Source: Alphaproteobacteria bacterium
GTDB taxonomy: Bacteria > Myxococcota_A > UBA796 > UBA2385
Reading direction: 5' to 3'
Length of the DNA stretch: 64,000 nucleotides
Assembly: GCA_020632755.1 (NCBI GenBank)
Contig: JACKEY010000004.1
Location: 931,488 to 995,487 of the forward strand
Shown piece after piece: positions 56,981 to 64,000 of the stretch (its first letter is position 1; each line of letters opens with the position of its first letter). The position numbers and the translations under genes are program-made. The notes below the pieces were generated by a model. That model did no database searches and was not told where the DNA came from. It saw nothing but the letters and a program-made list of their open reading frames with translations.

Positions 56981-58441
56981 ATGCGCACCCCGTTCACCCT
57001 GACCCTGCCCCTCTCGCTCACCCTGGCCCTGGGCCTGGCCGCCTGCCAGGACGACCCCGCCAAGGGAGACTCCGGAATGCCCGGTGACGGCGGCACGGAG
57101 TCCCGCCACAGCACCCTGCGCGGTGCGGTGTCCGACCAGTCCGGTACCCAGTCGCTGACCACCGGTGGCTCCGGCGCCGCCGAGGCCGCCGCGACCGTCG
57201 AGGTCTGGACCACCGTGTCCGGCGCCCCGCAGATGATCGGCGAGTCCGAGGTCGACGCCGACGGGCGCTTCGAGGTCGAGGCCCTGGCCGACGTCGACGA
57301 CGTGCGCGTCGTCGCCCTGGACGGTGGCGGGGCCATCGTCGGCTCGGTGCTGGTGGGCAACACCGGCGCCGAGGGCGAGACCGTCACGGTCGCGCCGATC
57401 ACCAGCGAGACCTCGGTCGAGGCCGAGATCTACGTCCGCGCCCGGGTCGAGGCCGACCTCGAAGCCCACGAGTACGACGCCGTGAGCATGAGCGAGGTGA
57501 TGGCCCGCGTGGACGCCGAGGTGGCCACCGCCGTGCACGGCTACGAGGAGAGCACCGGCGACGCCGACGCGGCGCTGGACGCGCTGGCCGAGGCGATGCT
57601 GGCGCTGCACGCCAGCCAGCGGACCTGGGCCGAGGGCGAAGGCGCCACGCTGAGCCACGCCGCCCAGGACGAGGCGATGGCTGCGGCCACGGCCGAGCTG
57701 TACGCCGAGCTGTACGCCGAGGCGACCGGCGAGGGCGACGCCGACGCGGCCCACGAGGCCTGGAGCGACGCCTGGGCCGATGCCTGGGCGACCCAGGGGC
57801 TCGATCTGTCCGCCCGCACCGAGCTGGAGTCGGTGGTCGGCCTGACCAGCCGGGCCGTGCTGATCGACCTGCTCGGCGGCCGGACCGAGGGGGACGCCGT
57901 CATCGAGGCCTGGATCCTGGCCAGCGGCCGCCGCGAGGCCCGCCGGGTCGGCGCCAACGCCGAGGCCGTCGCCGAGGCGGCCTTCGGAACGGCCCTCGAC
58001 CTGTCCCTGCTGACCGACCTGGGCGCGGACCTCGAAGGCGACGCCGAGGCGGCCAGCGACGTGTCGTCGATGTCCACGGCCTTCGACACCTACGCGGGGG
58101 CCCTGGTCGGCGCAGACCTGCTGGACGACTCGCTCATCGCCGCGATGCTCGGCCTGTCCGCCGCCTACGACGGCGAGGGCCTGCTGTCGGCCTGTGACGG
58201 GCACGCGGCCGACGCCGAGGCCGAGCTGATGACCCTGCTGTCGGCCCAGGCCGGCGACGACCTCGACGCCGAGGTGGTGGGCGAGGCTGCGGTCGCCGCC
58301 TGGTCCGACTTCGAGCGCGACGTCGAAGCCGAGATCGTCGGCAGCGGCAGCACCGCGACCGACGTGCAGCTCGACGCCACCACCGAGATCATGGCCCAGG
58401 CCAGCGGCTCGTTCCGCGGCACCTACACCGGCCTCTGGTAG
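56981..58441 (+). CDS. Acidic, Ala/Glu-rich lipoprotein
   Basis: A protein of 486 residues with a lipobox (LGLAAC, Cys22) and GAGGAGA upstream. After a Ser/Gly linker and a beta-type segment (VEVWTTVSGAPQMIGES) the rest is strongly acidic and helical with Ala-rich repeats (AELYAELYAEATGEGDADAA, WSDAWADAWA). No family recognised. It lies between the Pal-like lipoprotein and the AsmA-like protein, whose GTG overlaps its TAG by one base, which suggests an envelope role. Confidence 0.65.
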   Translation: MRTPFTLTLPLSLTLALGLAACQDDPAKGDSGMPGDGGTESRHSTLRGAVSDQSGTQSLTTGGSGAAEAAATVEVWTTVSGAPQMIGESEVDADGRFEVEALADVDDVRVVALDGGGAIVGSVLVGNTGAEGETVTVAPITSETSVEAEIYVRARVEADLEAHEYDAVSMSEVMARVDAEVATAVHGYEESTGDADAALDALAEAMLALHASQRTWAEGEGATLSHAAQDEAMAAATAELYAELYAEATGEGDADAAHEAWSDAWADAWATQGLDLSARTELESVVGLTSRAVLIDLLGGRTEGDAVIEAWILASGRREARRVGANAEAVAEAAFGTALDLSLLTDLGADLEGDAEAASDVSSMSTAFDTYAGALVGADLLDDSLIAAMLGLSAAYDGEGLLSACDGHAADAEAELMTLLSAQAGDDLDAEVVGEAAVAAWSDFERDVEAEIVGSGSTATDVQLDATTEIMAQASGSFRGTYTGLW

Positions 58442-59658
58442 TGGCCCGACGGCGCGCCACGATCGCCCTCGTCGCCCTGGCGGCGGGGGCGGTCCTGTGC
58501 CTGGTCGGGTGGCTCGGCAATGGCCGGGTCGAGCTGGTCGAGGGCGTGGTGAACCGCGCGCTCGCCTGCGACGGCTGCCTGACGATGCACCAGCTGACCC
58601 TGGCCGAGGGGCGGCTGTCGGTGCGGGGCCTGCGCTTCCAGCCGCCGCGCGAGGGCGCACCGATCGTGTCCATCGGTCGCATCGACGCCGGCATCGACCT
58701 GCTCGCGTCGCTCCGGAGACGAGAGGTGGCGCTGCGTGAGGTCCGGCTGTCGGCCGTGCAGATCACCCAGGCGCGGCCCCACCGCGCCCAGCCGGTCCCG
58801 GCGGGCGCATCTGGACCCTGCCTGACCGCGGACCACATCGACGGCACGGGCATCGCCGTGTCGATCGGCGGCGACGAGCTGCGGCCGCCGGTGGACCTGA
58901 TCGACGGTGCAGCATCCCTGAGGGCCCTGCGGTGGTGCCCGGCACTTCGGACCTGGCGCGGTGTGGGAGCGGCCCGCATCGGCCGCATCGACGTGGGCCA
59001 GTCGACCGCCCGGGCCGTGGTCGTGCCGGCGGCGGCGCTCCTGGGCGACGATGTGGTGCTGTGGGCCGGGCGCTGGCGGCTCGGACAGGCGGTCGGAGGC
59101 GGCTCGGGGGTCATCACCCGTATCGACGCCCGCGCGCGGCTGCAGCTCGCCCTCACCATCGAGGACCAGCAGGTCGCGGAGCTGCTCACCGCGGCCACCG
59201 GCGCCCCGTCGCCCCTCTGGGGGCGGGCGAGGGTGGAGCTGGGCCTGCAGAGCGGCGGGGATCTGCCCGTGGGCGGTGCAACCTGGACCGTGCGGGGGCG
59301 CATCGGACAGGCGCGCTTCCTGGACGTCGACGAGATGCCGCTGGCCGCCCGCGCGGGCATCGGCCTCACCCCGTGGATCCAGCTCCAGGACGGAGCAGCC
59401 GAGCTCGGAGCGGTCGACATGGACCTGCGCCTGGGCCGGGCCTGGGCCGACCTGGACTGCGTGCGGCAGGTCGGGGAGCGCAAGGCCCGGCTGGTGGCGT
59501 GGGGCAGGCTGCGGCCCGGCGGCGGCACCGAGCTGTACCTGGCGGGGGCGGGGGAGGGGACCCCCAAGGCGCCGGCGCTGCAGGTCGGGGATCAAGGCAG
59601 GCTGCGGCTGGTCTGGGGGCCGGCCCTGCGCGAGGCGATGCAACCACGGTGCGGCTAG
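58441..59658 (+). CDS. AsmA-like single-pass membrane protein
   Basis: A protein of 405 residues with a GTG start that overlaps the previous stop (TAGTG). An N-terminal membrane helix (about residues 7-25) is followed by a periplasmic beta-rich part of the AsmA/YdbH style: LTLAEGRLSVRGLRFQPP, IVSIGRIDAGIDLLASLRRR, VALREVRLSAVQI. AsmA-like proteins carry lipids between the membranes or limit outer-membrane protein defects. The domain is short and less regular than in TamB. The call is tentative. Confidence 0.55.
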   Translation: MARRRATIALVALAAGAVLCLVGWLGNGRVELVEGVVNRALACDGCLTMHQLTLAEGRLSVRGLRFQPPREGAPIVSIGRIDAGIDLLASLRRREVALREVRLSAVQITQARPHRAQPVPAGASGPCLTADHIDGTGIAVSIGGDELRPPVDLIDGAASLRALRWCPALRTWRGVGAARIGRIDVGQSTARAVVVPAAALLGDDVVLWAGRWRLGQAVGGGSGVITRIDARARLQLALTIEDQQVAELLTAATGAPSPLWGRARVELGLQSGGDLPVGGATWTVRGRIGQARFLDVDEMPLAARAGIGLTPWIQLQDGAAELGAVDMDLRLGRAWADLDCVRQVGERKARLVAWGRLRPGGGTELYLAGAGEGTPKAPALQVGDQGRLRLVWGPALREAMQPRCG

Positions 59659-59667
59659 CAGCGCTAG
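59655..59667. promoter_or_regulatory. Third CTAGC-N3-GCTAG palindrome
   Basis: CTAGCAGCGCTAG overlaps the TAG stop of the AsmA-like gene and gives a second in-frame TAG three codons on, exactly as at the LOG gene stop (47498). It lies 10 bases before the stop of the convergent YdcZ-like gene. Confidence 0.4.
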
Positions 59668-59677
59668 GGCAACGCGC

Positions 59678-60114
59678 TCAGCGCCAACTGGCCAGCACGA
59701 CCCCCAGGATGGCGACCACCGCCCCGGCGATGCGCAGCGGGGTCGGCGGCGTGCCCTCGACCAGGCCGTCCCACAAGGCGCTGGCCACGACCTGGGCCAC
59801 GACGATGCCGACGAAGACCCGGACCGCGCCCAGGTGGCCGATGGCCCACGGGATGCCCGCCACCAACGCGAAGCCACACAGGCCGGGCACGACGTGCCAG
59901 AGCTTCGGCTGCCAGCGTGCCCCCGTCGGCGCCCAGCTGGCCGGGAACCAGTCGGGCCGGGCCACGACCACGCCGCCGAGCACCGCGATGGCCAGCCCGA
60001 ACACCACGGCGTTCAGCCCGACGACCGGGACCAGCCCGTAGCGTTCGGCCAGCATGCGGTTCAGGCCGCCCTGGATGACGGCCAGCGTGCCCACGACCAG
60101 GGGGACCACCCAGA

Positions 60115-60118
<4 letters not shown>
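59678..60118 (-). CDS. DMT-family membrane protein (YdcZ/DUF606 type)
   Basis: A protein of 146 residues with a GTG start at 60118. It has five hydrophobic helices, begins with IWVVPLVVGTLAVIQGGLNR and ends with RIAGAVVAILGVVLASWR. This is half a DMT transporter, and YdcZ proteins are thought to act as dimers. The GTG overlaps the xdhB stop (GTGA), so it is coupled to xanthine dehydrogenase. Purine or urate transport is an inference from context only. Confidence 0.75.
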
Positions 60119-62408
<2,290 letters not shown>

Positions 62409-62412
<4 letters not shown>

Positions 62413-63890
62413 CGGGACGCTCCCGACGGCTGGGACCCGGCGGCGACCGTCGCGCTGTGTCCGGGGGCCAGCGGTGCGAACGGGACCGACGCGGTCTCGG
62501 CCACGAAGCCGCGCAGCAGGTTGGCGGCCAGGGTGCGCCGGAACCAGGCGCTGCCGCGGTCGTCGTCGATCGGCCGCACCTGGGCGGACAAGGCGGCGAG
62601 CGCGGCATCCAGGTCGGCGTCCAGGGAACCTCCGAGCAGCGCCTGCTCGGCGTCGATCGCCCGGACCGGCGTGGCTGCGACCCCGCCGAAGGCCAGCCGC
62701 GCGTGGGCCACGGCGCCGTCGATCTCGTGCACGACGAAAGCCGCGCTGACCGCGCTGATGTCGAGCTCGCGCCGCCGGCTGACCTTGTAGGCCCCGCGCC
62801 TGGCGTCGGGGGGCGGGCGTCGCAGGTGCACGGCGACCAGCAGCTCGTCGGGCGCGACCGCGGTCTGGCGGTAGCCCAGGAAGAACTCCGACAGCGGCAG
62901 GCGCCGGCGGCCGCGCACGGACGCCAGCTCGACCCGGGCGTCCAGGGCCAGCAGCACGGGCGCCAGGTCGCCGATCGGGGACGCGTTGCACAGGTTGCCC
63001 CCGACCGTGCCGCGGTGCTTGATCTGGCGGCTGCCGAAGTACCGCAGCATGCGGTGCAACAACGGCAGCGCGGTCGCGGTCGCGGCCTCGAGGGTCGACA
63101 GCGACGTCGCCGCGCCGATGCGCAGGGCGTCGCCGGCTTCGTCGAGACCGTCGAGCTCGTCGATCCGGGCCACCGACAGCAGCAGCGGGAAGCGCCGGTG
63201 CCGGCGGGTGACGTCGAGTCCCAGGTCGGTCGCGCCCGAGACGACGCGTGCGTCGGGGTGCTCGGCCAGCAGGGCGATCGCGTCTTCGAGGCGGTCGGGC
63301 GCCACGAACCGTCCGCCGTCCCCCTGGTAGTCCAGCGAGCCGCGCGGGGACGCGGGGGGAGCCGACAGGGACGTCGCCACCGCGTCGTCGGGCGACGTTC
63401 CCGCCACGCGCGCCAGGGCGTCGCGGATCGGCCGGTAGCCGGTGCACCGACACAGGTTCCCGCACAGCTGGTCGTCCAGGCGCCAGTCGTCGGGGGCCGC
63501 CTGGCGGAGGTCCGGCCGGTGGCAGGCCTCGACGAGCGACATCACGAAGCCGGGCGTGCAGTAGCCGCACTGGCTGCCCAGGGCATCGACCATGGCCTGC
63601 TGGGCGGGATGCAGCGTCGCGCCCTGCGCCAGCCCTTCGACGGTGAACAGCTGCAGGTCGGCCACCTGGGGCAGCAGGACCAGGCAGCTGTTGACGGCCC
63701 GGGGGCCACGCTCGGGGTGGGCGGGGTCGACCACGACCACCGTGCAGGCGCCGCAGTCGCCTTCGCCGCAGCCTTCCTTGGTGCCGGTGCGCCCGGTGGC
63801 GCGCAGCCAGCGCAGCAGGGTCGTGGTGGGGTGCAGGTCGGTGACCTCGACGGGAGCGCCGTCGAGGTGGAAGCGGAGGGCAGGGCGCAT
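62409..63890 (-). CDS. xdhA: Xanthine dehydrogenase small subunit (2Fe-2S and FAD)
   Basis: A protein of 493 residues. The first [2Fe-2S] cluster has C41, C46, C49 and C69 (EGCGEGDCGACTV). The second is in QCGYCTPGF and CGNLCRCTGY. The FAD domain follows from about residue 180 with FGSRQIKHRGTVGGNLCNAS, the FAD pyrophosphate contact. The layout matches XdhA of Rhodobacter-type two-subunit enzymes. It is the first gene of xdhA-xdhB-ydcZ-like. The gap of 60 bases to the next gene holds the promoter. Confidence 0.95.
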
Positions 63891-63950
63891 GGGCGATCGG
63901 GGATGGCAGAGAGGGGGCGAGCCTACCGCGAGGGGGGGTAGGATGGGTCC

Positions 63951-64000
63951 ATGCGGAGCTTCGTCCCCCTGCTGGTCGGTCCCCTGATCCTGCTCGGAGC
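63951..64000 (+). CDS. Start of a secreted or membrane protein (partial)
   Basis: ATG 63951 opens a frame that runs off the end of the window. Its first residues, MRSFVPLLVGPLILLGA, are a typical signal peptide or lipoprotein leader. It is divergent from xdhA. Nothing more can be said of the product. Confidence 0.45.
   Translation, partial: MRSFVPLLVGPLILLG

Overview
The window is a very GC-rich bacterial chromosome segment with about 57 protein genes, one tRNA-Val gene and no CRISPR array, rRNA or recognisable insertion sequence. Several traits point to a Myxococcota-like (formerly deltaproteobacterial) organism: many lipoproteins, two with Thr-Asp repeat linkers; a MopE/FG-GAP surface protein; two Ser/Thr kinases; a degenerate HD-GYP protein; a GspC-like PDZ protein and a type IV prepilin. 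This placement is inference from gene content. No marker gene here settles it.

Layout. 1-8635: lipid hydroxylase, CPBP protease, several secreted lipoproteins and a quinone oxidoreductase. 8700-13962: an accessory stretch with an AbrB/PIN toxin-antitoxin pair, a di-iron ferritin-like lipoprotein coupled to a sulfotransferase, and a nucleotidyltransferase/winged-helix pair with its own sigma-70-like promoter. Two near-identical tRNA-3'-end-like repeats sit just upstream of the two toxin-antitoxin-like pairs. 14013-20596 (minus): a CzcCBA-type heavy-metal RND efflux operon with a His-rich CzcI-like leader gene and a terminal methyltransferase. 20796-22312: tRNA-Val, a beta-propeller-like lipoprotein and a prepilin.

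22438-26997: a Ser/Thr kinase with a LemA-like C-terminus, a membrane protein and two SPFH/band-7 proteins. 27008-31493 (minus): an overlapping operon of Ser/Thr kinase, repeat-rich protein and degenerate HD-GYP protein. 32578-40780: SSB, a large FG-GAP/MopE lipoprotein, a catalytically dead M1-peptidase homologue, a TlpA-like thioredoxin and a GspC-like PDZ protein. 40896-48418: an Lrp regulator divergent from a ThrE exporter, an M48 protease, a LOG-family protein and a methyltransferase.

48672-59658: a block that looks like envelope and stress functions. It has Lon, a DUF1328 membrane peptide, a helical lipoprotein, a hybrid histidine kinase divergent from a NarL-type regulator, a sigma factor preceded by two GGGGGATTCCCCC palindromes, an OmpA/Pal-like lipoprotein, an acidic lipoprotein and an AsmA-like protein. 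59678-63890 (minus): xanthine dehydrogenase xdhA-xdhB with a coupled YdcZ-type membrane protein.

The most notable points are the dead M1 peptidase (all four catalytic or zinc positions replaced, spacing kept), the kinase-LemA fusion next to paired SPFH proteins, the probable Tat-exported di-iron lipoprotein, the leaderless nucleotidyltransferase/winged-helix pair beside a tRNA-like repeat, and the palindromes upstream of the sigma factor.
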